Below, piece after piece: positions 23,805 through 31,890 of a stretch of 64,000 nucleotides of DNA. The position numbers were made by a program, and so were the translations under genes. Location of the stretch: contig CAWJGF010000004.1 of NCBI GenBank assembly GCA_963842335.1, forward strand, positions 124,001 through 188,000. The letters run 5' to 3'. Positions within the stretch are counted from its first letter, which is position 1; the number at the start of each line of letters is the position of its first letter. A model generated the notes under the pieces. It saw nothing but the letters and a program-made list of their open reading frames with translations, was not told the DNA's origin and ran no database searches. Origin of the DNA: PALSA-600 sp963842335 (GTDB taxonomy: Bacteria > Actinomycetota > Thermoleophilia > Gaiellales > Gaiellaceae).

Positions 23805-25547
23805 GTGCACGCGATCACTGTCGCGTTCGGGATTCTCAACACGGCCGTGTTCGTCACGCTCGCGCTTGTCGCGGTACGGCAGTGGCGTCGTCGGCGCGAT
23901 GCCGCTGCCGGGTGGCTGGCGCTGGCGTTTGTCTGCCTCGGCGCGATTGTCTCGATCGGACGGCTTGTGCCGACTCATCCACATGGCCTGGCCGCAAACG
24001 CCGCCCAGCGCGTCGAGGTCGAGCTCCTGGTTCTCTTCCCGTTCCTCCTGTACCGCTTTGCAACGGCCTTCGTACGCCCGTCGTTGCGCCTGCGCCGGAT
24101 CGTCGTCGGGATCACGATCTTGCTCTCGGTCTGGACGTTCGCCTTGCCGCGCATCCCGGCGTCGGGGGAGACGTGGCCGAAGTGGTTCCTCGCCTACGTC
24201 GTCGTCTTCCTCGTGCACTGGTCGGTGCTGTCGGTGATCGTCTCGGAGCGGCTCTGGCGGGCCGGAAGCGGCCAGCCCGGCGTCGCAGCGACGCGGATGC
24301 GCATGCTGGCGCTCGCCGCGGCGGCGATCACGCTGGCGATCTTCGGGGCGGCGTTCCAGGGCGACGGACAGTCGGTGTCCGCGGCATTCGCCGCGGTGCT
24401 CGCCTTCGCGAGCGGCGTCAGCTTCCTGCTCGGGCTCGCACCGCCCGCCATCGTGCGCGCCTCCTGGAGAAGCTCCGAGCAGGCGAGGCTTCAGGAAGCC
24501 ATCCGCGGCTTGATGACGCTCGCGACGACGCCCGCAGAAGTCGCGGGACGCGTCGTTGCACCGACCGTCGCGATCGTCGGTGCACGCGGCGCGGCCGTGC
24601 TCGATGGCAGCGGAGCGATCGTCGCGTCGGAGGCACTCAGTCCGGCGACGCTTGCCGGCATCGAGGCCGGCGAGGAACCGCTGGCGCCCGAGGGCACCGA
24701 GGTGGTTCGGGTCGACCAGCCCGGCGCGTCGCTGATCGTCTGGACATCGCCCTACGCGCCATTCTTCGGCGACGAGGAGCTCGGGACTCTCGGCACGATC
24801 GCAGCACTCACCGGCATTGCACTCGACCGGGTGCGCCTCTTCGAACAGGAGCACCAGAGCCGGATCGCACTCGAGCGTGCGAACGAGCTCATGGCGAACT
24901 TCGTCGCGCTCGCCGCGCACGAGCTGCGCACGCCGGTGACCACCATCCATGGCTTCGTGCAGACGCTGAACCACCTCGGTGACAGGCTCGACGGCTCGCA
25001 ACAGGAAGAGCTTCGGGTCGCGCTCCAGCAGCAGACGGCGCGCATGGCCTCGCTCGTCGAGCAGCTCCTCGACCTCTCGCGGCTCGACGCGGAGGCGGTC
25101 GAGGTGCGGCCGCAGAGGGTCGACCTGCGCGAGCGGCTCGAGGAAGTGGTGGCGATCGCGGCGGGTGCTCGCCGCGCCGATGTCGTGGTCGACGTCCCGG
25201 CCGACCTGGATGCCGTCGTCGACCCTGCGATTCTCGACCACATCGTCGTCAACCTCGTCACCAACGCGTTCCGCTACGGCCAGCCGCCGGTGCGCGTGTC
25301 GGCGCTTCGCCATGAGGGTCAGGTGCACGTGCTCGTCGAGGACTCCGGCCCCGGCGTCGCCGACGAGCTCGAGGGAACGCTGTTCGAGCGGTTCACGCGG
25401 GCCGGGGTCTCACGCGACCGTGTCGCCGGCACCGGCCTCGGGCTCGCGATCGCGCGCGCTTATGCCCGGGCGCACCGCGGCGATCTCCGCTACGAGCCGG
25501 GACAGCCGTCCGGGGCGCGCTTCGTCGTCGAGCTTCCGTCTGGTTGA
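23805..25547 (+). CDS. Membrane histidine kinase with GAF domain
   Basis: 580 residues. Residues 1 to about 215 carry seven or so hydrophobic helices (7TM sensor-like). A GAF-like domain covers about 225-345 (LMTLATTPAEVAGRVVAPTV to GIALDRVRLFEQEH). HisKA has ALAAHELRTPVTTIHG, and HATPase has NLVTNAFRYG, VEDSGPGV and GTGLGLAIARAYARAHRG. GTG start follows AAGGGGG. No response regulator is adjacent on this strand; the PAS protein following may be its partner. Signal unknown. Confidence 0.88.
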   Translation: MHAITVAFGILNTAVFVTLALVAVRQWRRRRDAAAGWLALAFVCLGAIVSIGRLVPTHPHGLAANAAQRVEVELLVLFPFLLYRFATAFVRPSLRLRRIVVGITILLSVWTFALPRIPASGETWPKWFLAYVVVFLVHWSVLSVIVSERLWRAGSGQPGVAATRMRMLALAAAAITLAIFGAAFQGDGQSVSAAFAAVLAFASGVSFLLGLAPPAIVRASWRSSEQARLQEAIRGLMTLATTPAEVAGRVVAPTVAIVGARGAAVLDGSGAIVASEALSPATLAGIEAGEEPLAPEGTEVVRVDQPGASLIVWTSPYAPFFGDEELGTLGTIAALTGIALDRVRLFEQEHQSRIALERANELMANFVALAAHELRTPVTTIHGFVQTLNHLGDRLDGSQQEELRVALQQQTARMASLVEQLLDLSRLDAEAVEVRPQRVDLRERLEEVVAIAAGARRADVVVDVPADLDAVVDPAILDHIVVNLVTNAFRYGQPPVRVSALRHEGQVHVLVEDSGPGVADELEGTLFERFTRAGVSRDRVAGTGLGLAIARAYARAHRGDLRYEPGQPSGARFVVELPSG

Positions 25548-25552
25548 GGACG

Positions 25553-25930
25553 ATGACGACTGACGAGAGCCAGAAGCTCCTCCATCTGACGATCCTCGGC
25601 GAGGCGATCGACTTCGCCGAAGGCGCAGCCGTCTTCGTCTGGAACGAGGAGCGGCGGTACGTCGCCGTCAATGAGGCAGCCTGCCGGATGACCGGCCTGA
25701 CCAGAGCCGAGCTCATTGGGATGCCGGTCGGCGAACTGTCGCCTGACCGCGCCGCCGGTGACATCGAGCGGACACGCTCGGCGCCGCTCGTGCACGGCAC
25801 GTCGAGCTTCACGCGGCGGGACGGGACGGACGTCGAGATCGAGTGGGTGACGACCCACACGACCGTCGCCGGCCTCGAGTACATGCTCAGCCTCTGTTGG
25901 CCGGCAGGCGCTGCCGCTCCCGACGGTTGA
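25553..25930 (+). CDS. Single-domain PAS protein
   Basis: 125 residues forming one PAS domain: IDFAEGAAVFVWNEERRYVA, VNEAACRMTGLTRAELIGMP, then FTRRDGTDVEIEWVTTHTTV and a closing strand. No output domain is present. It lies 5 bp after the histidine kinase stop and probably acts with it as a sensor module. I use ATG 25553; a TTG at 25544 overlapping the kinase stop is possible. Confidence 0.75.
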   Translation: MTTDESQKLLHLTILGEAIDFAEGAAVFVWNEERRYVAVNEAACRMTGLTRAELIGMPVGELSPDRAAGDIERTRSAPLVHGTSSFTRRDGTDVEIEWVTTHTTVAGLEYMLSLCWPAGAAAPDG

Positions 25931-25957
25931 GACGCCGGCCGCAGAGGCGCGGACGCA

Positions 25958-25993
25958 AATTGTCACTCTCCCGTAACGGTGCCTGGCACCGGA
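25958..25993 (+). repeat. GGTGCCTGGCACC palindromic repeat, copy 1
   Basis: CGGTGCC-t-GGCACCG at 25977-25991, preceded by TTGTCACTCTCCCGTAA. Copy 2 at 26092-26128 has the same palindrome and a very similar flank. Such intergenic palindromes are seen in many actinobacterial genomes; function unknown. Confidence 0.75.
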
Positions 25994-26091
25994 CGCGGCC
26001 CGGTGCGACACGTCTGGAATCGCCTTGTCCCGCGGTTGGTCGGCCTGGATTGATCCCGCTCTGCCGGCGAGCGCCGCTCCGGTCTGTGGAC

Positions 26092-26128
26092 AACTTGTCA
26101 CGTCTCCGCAACGGTGCCTGGCACCGGC
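26092..26128 (+). repeat. GGTGCCTGGCACC palindromic repeat, copy 2
   Basis: Palindrome at 26112-26126 preceded by TTGTCACGTCTCCGCAA. Same orientation as copy 1, about 135 bp apart. The rest of the 290-bp gap (25931-26221) holds no convincing gene. Confidence 0.75.
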
Positions 26129-26209
26129 CGTGGCCGCCCCGGACAGCGGCCGAAAGAGAGCGGGGTGGCGCTCGTGCGGCTGGTGTTCAGCCGCGGGGTG
26201 TCGTTCATC

Positions 26210-26215
26210 TAGGCT
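26210..26215 (+). promoter_or_regulatory. -10 box TAGGCT, leaderless-type
   Basis: TAGGCT ends 6 nt before the ATG at 26222, placing the transcript start on or next to the start codon. No ribosome site is seen. Confidence 0.45.
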
Positions 26216-26221
26216 GAGTCC

Positions 26222-27289
26222 ATGGCGACGATCTCCTTCGCACGTGGCATCCCGGCACCCGAATGCCTGCCGGTCGAGGAGCTCGCGGATTGTGCTCGCG
26301 TTGCGCTCGAACGTGACGGACGGACGATCCTCTCGTACGGACCGTCGCCGGGCTACCCACCGCTGCGCGAGTGGATCGCTGCGCGGCACGACGTCGATCC
26401 GTCGCGTGTCTTCATCACGAATGGATCCCTCCAGGGCTTCGTCTTTCTTGCCCAGCGGCTCGCGCCCGGCAAACGGGTACTCGTCGAGCGCCCGACGTAC
26501 GACCGGCCCCTGAAGATCCTGAAGGAGCTCGGCGCGGACGTCGTCGGGCTCGCCTGCGACGACGAGGGCCTCGACCCGGACGCGCTCGAACGCGAATTGC
26601 GCGCAGGCCCTGCCCCTGCGTTCCTCTACCTCATCCCGACCTTCCAGAATCCCAGTGGTCGCACACTGAGCACGGAGCGGCGGAAGCGGATCGTCGAGCT
26701 CGCTCGCGAGCACGACCTGCTCGTTCTCGAGGACGACCCCTACGGGCTCGTTCGGTTCGAGGGCGAGCCGCTTCCGTCGCTGTTCGAGCTCTCGGGCGGT
26801 GAGACGACCTACAGCTCATCGTTCTCGAAGACGATCGCGCCCGGCCTGCGGGTCGGCTGGTTCGTCTTTCCCACCGAGCTCGCGCGTGAGATCGAGGCGA
26901 CGGCGACCGCGACATACATCACGCCGGTGCTGCTCGGCCAGGCGACCGTGCACGAGTTCGTCAGCCGCGGCCTCTTCGAGCCGAACCTCGAGCGCGTTCG
27001 CAGCCTGATCGGGATGCGGCGCGACGCGATGCTGGCCGCGCTCGACCGCGAGCTTCCTGACGTGCCGATCACGCGTCCCGACGGTGGCTACTTCCTGTGG
27101 GCGGAGCTCGAAGGAGTCGACGCGGGAGAGTTGCTGCCGCGCGCCGAGGCGGCCGGCGTGACGTTCGTGAAGGGCACCGACTTCGGCGGTGATCCGGAGT
27201 CGCTTCGCCTCGCGTACAGCTTTGTGTCGCCGGACGAGATCGCCGACGGCGTCGCGCGACTCGCCGCCGCGATCCCCGTGACTGCGTAA
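26222..27289 (+). CDS. PLP-dependent aminotransferase (class I/II; 2-aminoadipate aminotransferase-like)
   Basis: 355 residues. MATISFARGIPAPECLP and YGPSPGYPPLREWIA are the family N-terminal motifs. FQNPSGRT, LEDDPYGLVRF with the PLP-contacting Asp and Tyr, and SSFSKTIAPGLRVGW with the Schiff-base lysine follow. It resembles LysN/MocR-type aminotransferase domains without a DNA-binding part. Substrate uncertain. It is monocistronic and converges on the LapA-like gene. Confidence 0.87.
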   Translation: MATISFARGIPAPECLPVEELADCARVALERDGRTILSYGPSPGYPPLREWIAARHDVDPSRVFITNGSLQGFVFLAQRLAPGKRVLVERPTYDRPLKILKELGADVVGLACDDEGLDPDALERELRAGPAPAFLYLIPTFQNPSGRTLSTERRKRIVELAREHDLLVLEDDPYGLVRFEGEPLPSLFELSGGETTYSSSFSKTIAPGLRVGWFVFPTELAREIEATATATYITPVLLGQATVHEFVSRGLFEPNLERVRSLIGMRRDAMLAALDRELPDVPITRPDGGYFLWAELEGVDAGELLPRAEAAGVTFVKGTDFGGDPESLRLAYSFVSPDEIADGVARLAAAIPVTA

Positions 27290-27310
27290 GCAGCCGGGCG
27301 CGCCGCCGCC

Positions 27311-27604
27311 CTAGCGCTTGCGCGAGCGGTGCCGGTGCAGTTGTGAGAGCAGCACCCCGAGCACGACACCTGCGACGAGCGAGAGCAGGATCACCCAGAT
27401 CAGCGACACGCTCGTCGATGCGAACACGAACTTCACGGGCACGCGTCGCGTGTTCAGGACGACGAAGAGCAGCAGGTAGAGGCCGACGATTCCGATCCCG
27501 ATGAGGCGCGACCAGAGCCCCGGCTGGAACGTCTTGCGGCCCTCCTCGAGGCGGTCGGCGAGGCCCGGCTTCCCTGCGGGCTCCGGCGCGGGCTGCTCGT
27601 CCAT
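27311..27604 (-). CDS. LapA-domain (DUF1049-like) membrane protein
   Basis: 97 residues. Two membrane helices (IGIGIVGLYLLLFVVLNTRR and SVSLIWVILLSLVAGVVLGV) separated by VPVKFVFAST, the typical lipopolysaccharide-assembly-protein-A-like hairpin. Actinobacteria lack LPS, so the role here is unknown. ATG 27604; a cysteine-rich small gene ends 11 bp upstream on the same strand. Confidence 0.75.
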   Translation of the reverse strand: MDEQPAPEPAGKPGLADRLEEGRKTFQPGLWSRLIGIGIVGLYLLLFVVLNTRRVPVKFVFASTSVSLIWVILLSLVAGVVLGVLLSQLHRHRSRKR

Positions 27605-27615
27605 CGAGCCCGACT

Positions 27616-27798
27616 CTACGCGACGGCGACGACTGCGGCTGCGGCGGAGGCGAGCGGAACGAGACGTGGTTGGCGCGGCGGCTGCAAGGTGCGAGCCGCG
27701 GCGCGGAAGGTGGGACAGGGATGCTCCGGCGCCATTGCGCAGAGGCCGTTGCGGCGGAAGTAGCAGTCGTCGCAGGTTGGAGCGTGCTGTCGGGTCAT
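27616..27798 (-). CDS. Small Cys-rich protein (60 aa)
   Basis: MTRQHAPTCDDCYFRRNGLC is followed by AMAPEHPCPTFR: four cysteines (CxxC, then two single Cys) with FRRNGLC and CPTFR that suggest a small metal-binding knuckle. The C-terminal half is Ala/Pro-rich. I believe similar short proteins occur in other Actinobacteria, but no function is known to me. It runs into the LapA-like gene with an 11-bp gap. Confidence 0.55.
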   Translation of the reverse strand: MTRQHAPTCDDCYFRRNGLCAMAPEHPCPTFRAAARTLQPPRQPRLVPLASAAAAVVAVA

Positions 27799-27872
27799 GG
27801 GGTCCTCTTCGGGGCAATCGTGGGGCGCTGACGGAGGGGCATGCTACGACCACCGGAGCGATCGAGGAAGGG

Positions 27873-27907
27873 CTTGCCTGAACTGAAAACGTGCATTTTC
27901 CGGCAAG
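27873..27907 (-). terminator. Hairpin downstream of the PDZ-Lon gene
   Basis: CTTGCC (27873-27878) pairs with GGCAAG (27902-27907), and inside it GAAAA pairs with TTTTC. The stretch is unusually AT-rich for this genome and starts 26 bp after the protease stop codon. Likely a terminator, though no long T-run follows. Confidence 0.45.
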
Positions 27908-27933
27908 TTCAAACCGCCGAAAAGTGCTGTTTC

Positions 27934-28944
27934 CTAGGTGGCAGCGGGAAGTGTCGCCAGGGCACGCAACGCCTGTGGAAAGGTCTCCACAGGGATGATG
28001 CGCAGCCCATGCGCGTACTTGCGCGCATCCCGGGCGTTCTGCCCCGCCGGCACGAGGAATGCGTCCACACCTGCCTGGCGCGCCCCGATCGTTTTCTGCT
28101 TGATTCCGCCGATTGGGCCGACCGAGCCGTCGGCGAAGATCTCGCCGGTCGCGGCGACGCGATTGCCGCGCACGACGTCATGGCCTTCCTCCTCATAGAC
28201 CTGGAGGGCGAACGCGAGCCCGGCGGACGGTCCGCCCACATTGCCTGCATCGATGCGAACTGCCAGCGGCAGGTGGATGGCGAGTGCAGTTGACAGGATC
28301 ACGCCGACGACGGGCCGCCGCGGGCCGCTGTCGTTCGAGGCGACCGTCGTGATGGGAATCTGAACTGTCGAGCGCCCTCGGGTGACCGTCATGTGGACGG
28401 TGTCGCCGATCGAGTGCTTCGCCATGACGGCTTTCACGTCGCCCACCGAGCGAACGCGATGGCCGTCGATCGCGGTCAGGACGTCGTCCGGCTCCAGCTT
28501 CCCCACCGACGGCGAGCCCGGCTCGAGCTGCACGACCCGGGCGCCGGTCGGGCGCAAGGTCACGTTCTTGCCGGCTGCTCGCAACGCGACGGCAGCGGCG
28601 ATCTGCTGTGAGAGCTTCATGTCCTGCAGGTCGATGCGCTCCCGCTGCGCATCACCGACGCCAGGCGGGTTGATCGCGCTTGCGGGATACAGATCGGCGC
28701 CGTCGTGCAGACCGCCGAAGATCCGCTCGAGGAGCGTCGCCTTCCGGACGACGACGTCGACGAAGTAGATGCCGCCGCTCGACGGATCGTGGCCACCCGG
28801 CACGGTCACGAGCGGTGCGACTGGATGGGCACGGTCGGGTAGGAAGATGAACTCGTTCGACGGCGCGATCACGAGCGCCAGCACGATGGCGGCGAGGGCG
28901 AGCCCCACCGCGAGCAGCCGGCCAGGAGTAACGTGCCGCCTCAT
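27934..28944 (-). CDS. PDZ-Lon protease (S16 family, membrane-anchored)
   Basis: 336 residues. One N-terminal membrane helix (LLAVGLALAAIVLALVIAPS), a PDZ domain (VQLEPGSPSVGKLEPDDVLTAI split by a turn; VKAVMAKHSIGDTV), then the Lon-type proteolytic domain with catalytic Ser in NVGGPSAGLAFAL and Lys in GGIKQKTIGA. There is no AAA ATPase part. Family members are thought to cleave envelope proteins. ATG 28944 overlaps the upstream SDR stop by 4 nt. Confidence 0.9.
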   Translation of the reverse strand: MRRHVTPGRLLAVGLALAAIVLALVIAPSNEFIFLPDRAHPVAPLVTVPGGHDPSSGGIYFVDVVVRKATLLERIFGGLHDGADLYPASAINPPGVGDAQRERIDLQDMKLSQQIAAAVALRAAGKNVTLRPTGARVVQLEPGSPSVGKLEPDDVLTAIDGHRVRSVGDVKAVMAKHSIGDTVHMTVTRGRSTVQIPITTVASNDSGPRRPVVGVILSTALAIHLPLAVRIDAGNVGGPSAGLAFALQVYEEEGHDVVRGNRVAATGEIFADGSVGPIGGIKQKTIGARQAGVDAFLVPAGQNARDARKYAHGLRIIPVETFPQALRALATLPAAT

Positions 28945-29687
28945 AGAAGTGAGCGGGAGGCCCCGCCGTCGACGAGGACTGTCGTACCGGTGACGTACGA
29001 CGCGCGGTCGGAGGCGAGGAAGCACACCACGTCGCCGAATTCCCGCGGCTCGCCGAGGCGGCCGAGCGGGATCTGCGCGAGGTCCTCGGCCGCGGGGCCG
29101 CCCTCGCCGTAGAGCTCCGTCATCCGCGCCGTCCGGACCCGGCCCGGCGCGACGCAGTTGACGGTGATCCGACGCGGGCCGAGCTCGTTCGCGAGCGTCT
29201 TCGCCCAGCCGGTGACCCCCGGCCGGATGGTGTTGGAGAGTGCGAGATGCCCGACGGGCTCCTTCACCGCGATCGAGGTGATGCAAAGGATCCGGCCGCC
29301 CGGACTGTCCTCGAGATAGGGGAGACACAGGCGGACGAGCCGGACCGCCGGCACGAGCAGGAGCTCGAATGCAGCTTCCAGGCTGTCATCGGTGAGCTCC
29401 GACGCGCGGCTGGCCGGCGGTCCTCCCGAGTTCCAGACGAGGATGTCGATGCCGCCGAATGCTTCGACAGTCTTCGCCACGACGCGCTCGAGATCGGCAA
29501 CGTTCGTCACGTCACCGCGTACTCCGAGCGCGCCGATCCGGTTTGCCTCACGGTCGAGCTCGTCGCGCCGACGCGCGAAGAGCGTCACATTCGCCCCTTC
29601 CTCCGCCAGCGCCTCAGCCGACGCCAGCCCGAGGCCGGAGGATGCTCCGCAGACGATCGCGGTCTTGCCGCGCAGACCGAGCTCCAT
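28941..29687 (-). CDS. SDR-fold protein lacking the usual catalytic Tyr-x3-Lys
   Basis: 248 residues. The cofactor motif VCGASSGLGLASAEALAEEG (TGxxxGxG type) and ILVWNSGGPP (NNAG variant) are present, and the C-terminus RASYVTGTTVLVDGG is standard. At the catalytic position the sequence reads HLALSNTIRPGVTGWAKTLA, where Tyr and Lys of YxxxK are replaced by Asn and Arg. This divergent subgroup exists in other genomes, but its reaction is unclear to me. It is coupled to the PDZ-Lon gene by a 4-nt overlap. Confidence 0.8.
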   Translation of the reverse strand: MELGLRGKTAIVCGASSGLGLASAEALAEEGANVTLFARRRDELDREANRIGALGVRGDVTNVADLERVVAKTVEAFGGIDILVWNSGGPPASRASELTDDSLEAAFELLLVPAVRLVRLCLPYLEDSPGGRILCITSIAVKEPVGHLALSNTIRPGVTGWAKTLANELGPRRITVNCVAPGRVRTARMTELYGEGGPAAEDLAQIPLGRLGEPREFGDVVCFLASDRASYVTGTTVLVDGGASRSLL

Positions 29688-29696
29688 GACGGCGGG

Positions 29697-29702
29697 ACGG
29701 TA
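29697..29702 (-). promoter_or_regulatory. -10 box TACCGT for the SDR gene
   Basis: TACCGT on the minus strand ends 9 nt before the ATG at 29687. It overlaps one arm of the inverted repeat at 29701-29725. Confidence 0.4.
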
Positions 29703-29725
29703 GCGGCTCCACCTATGAGCCGCTA
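29701..29725. promoter_or_regulatory. 9-bp inverted repeat overlapping the SDR promoter
   Basis: TAGCGGCTC and GAGCCGCTA with a 7-nt spacer. It lies 48 bp after the mdh stop and overlaps the SDR -10, so it is either a repressor operator or the mdh terminator hairpin. Confidence 0.5.
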
Positions 29726-29773
29726 AAGGAAATGTCGCTCGTCGGCGCCCGAGGCGCCTGGGAATGCGCTCTC

Positions 29774-30703
29774 CTAGGTGGTGAGGACCGACACGACGTC
29801 GCGGACGGCAGCGGCGGAGGCCTGAAGCGCCTCCCGCTCCGACTCATCGAGATCGACCTCGAGGATCTGCTCGATGCCTTTCGACCCGAGCTTCACCGGG
29901 ACGCCCATGTAGAGGCCGTCGATCCCGTATTCACCCTCGAGGTAGGCGGTGCAGGGGAGCACGCGCTTCTCGTCGAGCAGGATCGAGTCGGTCATCTGCG
30001 CGGCCGCCGCGCCGGGCGCATACCAGGCGGAGGTGCCCATCAGCTGCACGAGCTCGCCGCCGCCCTTCGCGGTGCGCTCGACCATTGCGGCGATCTTGTC
30101 CTCCGAGACGAGCTTGCGCAGCGGCACGCCCCCGACCGTTGTCGCAGAGATGGCGGAGACCATCTGATCGCCGTGACCGCCGAGCACGACGGCGCCGACG
30201 TCCTTCACCGACGCACCGGTCTCCCAGGCGATGAAGGTCTGGAGGCGGGCGGTGTCGAGAATGCCGGCCTGGCCGAAGACGCGCTCCTTGGGGAAGCCGG
30301 AGACGTTCTTTGCGACGTGGCACATGGCGTCGAGCGGGTTCGAGACGACGATCAGGATCGCGTCGGGGCTCACCGCTACGACTTTCTCGGTCACGTCTTT
30401 CACGATCTTCTCGTTCGTCTGCACGAGATCGTCGCGGCTCATTCCCGGCGAGCGGGGCAGACCGGCCGTGATCACCACGACCTCGGAGCCCGTGGTACCG
30501 GCGTAGTCGTTCGAGCCGGTGACGCTCGGCTCGTACCCGAGCACCGCACCCATCTGGTTGATGTCGAGCGCCTTACCCTGCGGCAAGCCTTCCTTGATGT
30601 CCACGAGGACGATGTCCGCGTAATCGCGTTGCGCCAGCACCTGTGCACAGGTCGCGCCCACGTTGCCGGCGCCGACGACGGTGACTTTCCGCCTTTCGCT
30701 CAT
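29774..30703 (-). CDS. mdh: Malate dehydrogenase (LDH-like type)
   Basis: 309 residues. Rossmann start VTVVGAGNVGATCAQVLAQR, VDIKEG with the adenine-ribose Asp (NAD), substrate loop TAGLPRSPGMSRDDL with two Arg, NPLDAMC, and catalytic His in LGGHGDQMV. The malate-type loop (ARxPGMSR form) separates it from lactate dehydrogenase. It oxidises malate to oxaloacetate in the TCA cycle. It starts 4 bp after the icd stop, forming an icd-mdh operon. Confidence 0.94.
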   Translation of the reverse strand: MSERRKVTVVGAGNVGATCAQVLAQRDYADIVLVDIKEGLPQGKALDINQMGAVLGYEPSVTGSNDYAGTTGSEVVVITAGLPRSPGMSRDDLVQTNEKIVKDVTEKVVAVSPDAILIVVSNPLDAMCHVAKNVSGFPKERVFGQAGILDTARLQTFIAWETGASVKDVGAVVLGGHGDQMVSAISATTVGGVPLRKLVSEDKIAAMVERTAKGGGELVQLMGTSAWYAPGAAAAQMTDSILLDEKRVLPCTAYLEGEYGIDGLYMGVPVKLGSKGIEQILEVDLDESEREALQASAAAVRDVVSVLTT

Positions 30704-30707
30704 GGCT

Positions 30708-31790
30708 TCAGCTCCCCAGTTTCTCGATGATCGCGTCGGCGTACTCGCTCGTCCCGACTGCGGTCGGGTCGTCGCGCGACGGCTTCATGTCGTAGGTGAC
30801 GGACTTCCCGTCGGCGATCACCGACGAGACGGCGTCCTCGAGCCGCTGCGCGGCGTCGCGCTCGCCGAGGTGGTCGAGCATCAGTTTCCCGGAGAGGATC
30901 ATCGCCGTGGGGTTCACCTTGTTCTGGCCCTTGTATTTCGGCGCGGATCCGTGGGTCGCCTCGAAGACGGCCGTGTCCGGCCCGATGTTCCCCCCGGGCG
31001 CGACGCCGAGCCCGCCGACGAGACCTGCCGTGAGGTCACTGACGATGTCGCCGTACAGGTTGGGAAGCACGAGGACGTCGAACTCCTCCGGGCGCTGGAC
31101 GAGCCCCATGCAGACGGCGTCGACGAGGTTCTCCCACGGCTCGATCTCCGGGTACTCCTGCGCGACGTCGCGGAAGACCTCGAGGAACAGGCCGTCCGTG
31201 AACTTCATGATGTTCGCCTTCGTCACGCAGGAGACCCGTTTGCGCCCGTGAGCGCGCGCGTACTCGAACGCGAAGCGGATGATGCGAGCAGAGGCGTCGC
31301 GGCTCATCGGCTTCACCGAGATGCCGGAGCCGGCGGCGATCTGCTTGGGCTGCAGCTTGTTCAACTCTGCGATCACGCGCTCGGCGTCGTCGCTTCCGGC
31401 CTCGTATTCGATCCCCGCGTAGAGATCCTCAGTGTTCTCACGAACGAGGACGAGGTCGACGTTGTCGTAGCGCGAACGCACACCTTCGTACGTCTTGCAG
31501 GGCCGCAGGCAGGCATACAGGCCAAGTTCATGGCGCAAGGCAACGTTGACGGAGCGAAAGCCGGTGCCGATCGGCGTCGTGATCGGCCCCTTCAGGGCCA
31601 CCTTGTTCTGCTTCACCGACGCGAGGGTCTCCTCGGGAAGCGGAGTGCCTGCCTCCTCCATCACGTCGACGCCTGCGTGGCGCACGTCCCACTCGAAGCC
31701 GACGCCCGTCGCCTCGAGCACCCGGCGGGTCGCCTCGGTCAACTCTGGCCCGGTTCCGTCGCCGGGAATAAGGGTGACGCGATGGGACAT
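30708..31790 (-). CDS. icd: Isocitrate dehydrogenase
   Basis: 360 residues of the isocitrate/isopropylmalate dehydrogenase family. TGFRSVNVALRHELGLYACL has the Ser-Asn-Arg substrate pattern for isocitrate; RENTEDLYAGIE and DNLYGDI-like NLYGDIVSDL hold metal and catalytic residues. The cofactor loop HGSAPKYKGQNKVNP carries Lys-Tyr and Val at the places that give E. coli Icd its NADP preference, although length (360) is that of NAD types. Cofactor use is therefore open. It is transcribed with mdh and divergent from the citrate synthases. Confidence 0.9.
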   Translation of the reverse strand: MSHRVTLIPGDGTGPELTEATRRVLEATGVGFEWDVRHAGVDVMEEAGTPLPEETLASVKQNKVALKGPITTPIGTGFRSVNVALRHELGLYACLRPCKTYEGVRSRYDNVDLVLVRENTEDLYAGIEYEAGSDDAERVIAELNKLQPKQIAAGSGISVKPMSRDASARIIRFAFEYARAHGRKRVSCVTKANIMKFTDGLFLEVFRDVAQEYPEIEPWENLVDAVCMGLVQRPEEFDVLVLPNLYGDIVSDLTAGLVGGLGVAPGGNIGPDTAVFEATHGSAPKYKGQNKVNPTAMILSGKLMLDHLGERDAAQRLEDAVSSVIADGKSVTYDMKPSRDDPTAVGTSEYADAIIEKLGS

Positions 31791-31799
31791 CGGGGGCGG

Positions 31800-31805
31800 A
31801 GCGTA
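31800..31805 (-). promoter_or_regulatory. -10 box TACGCT for icd-mdh
   Basis: TACGCT on the minus strand ends 9 nt before the icd ATG, with no Shine-Dalgarno between them. Confidence 0.38.
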
Positions 31806-31877
31806 CACACAGCGGTTCCCCCCTGGAAACGGTCCGCGGCCGGCCACGAGGCGGGCCGCCGCGAACCGTCTTTTGTG

Positions 31878-31883
31878 TACCGT
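31878..31883 (+). promoter_or_regulatory. -10 box TACCGT, leaderless-type, for the citrate synthase operon
   Basis: TACCGT ends 7 nt before the GTG at 31891. The 100-bp divergent region with icd offers no other feature I can support. Confidence 0.42.
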
Positions 31884-31890
31884 CCGCGCC

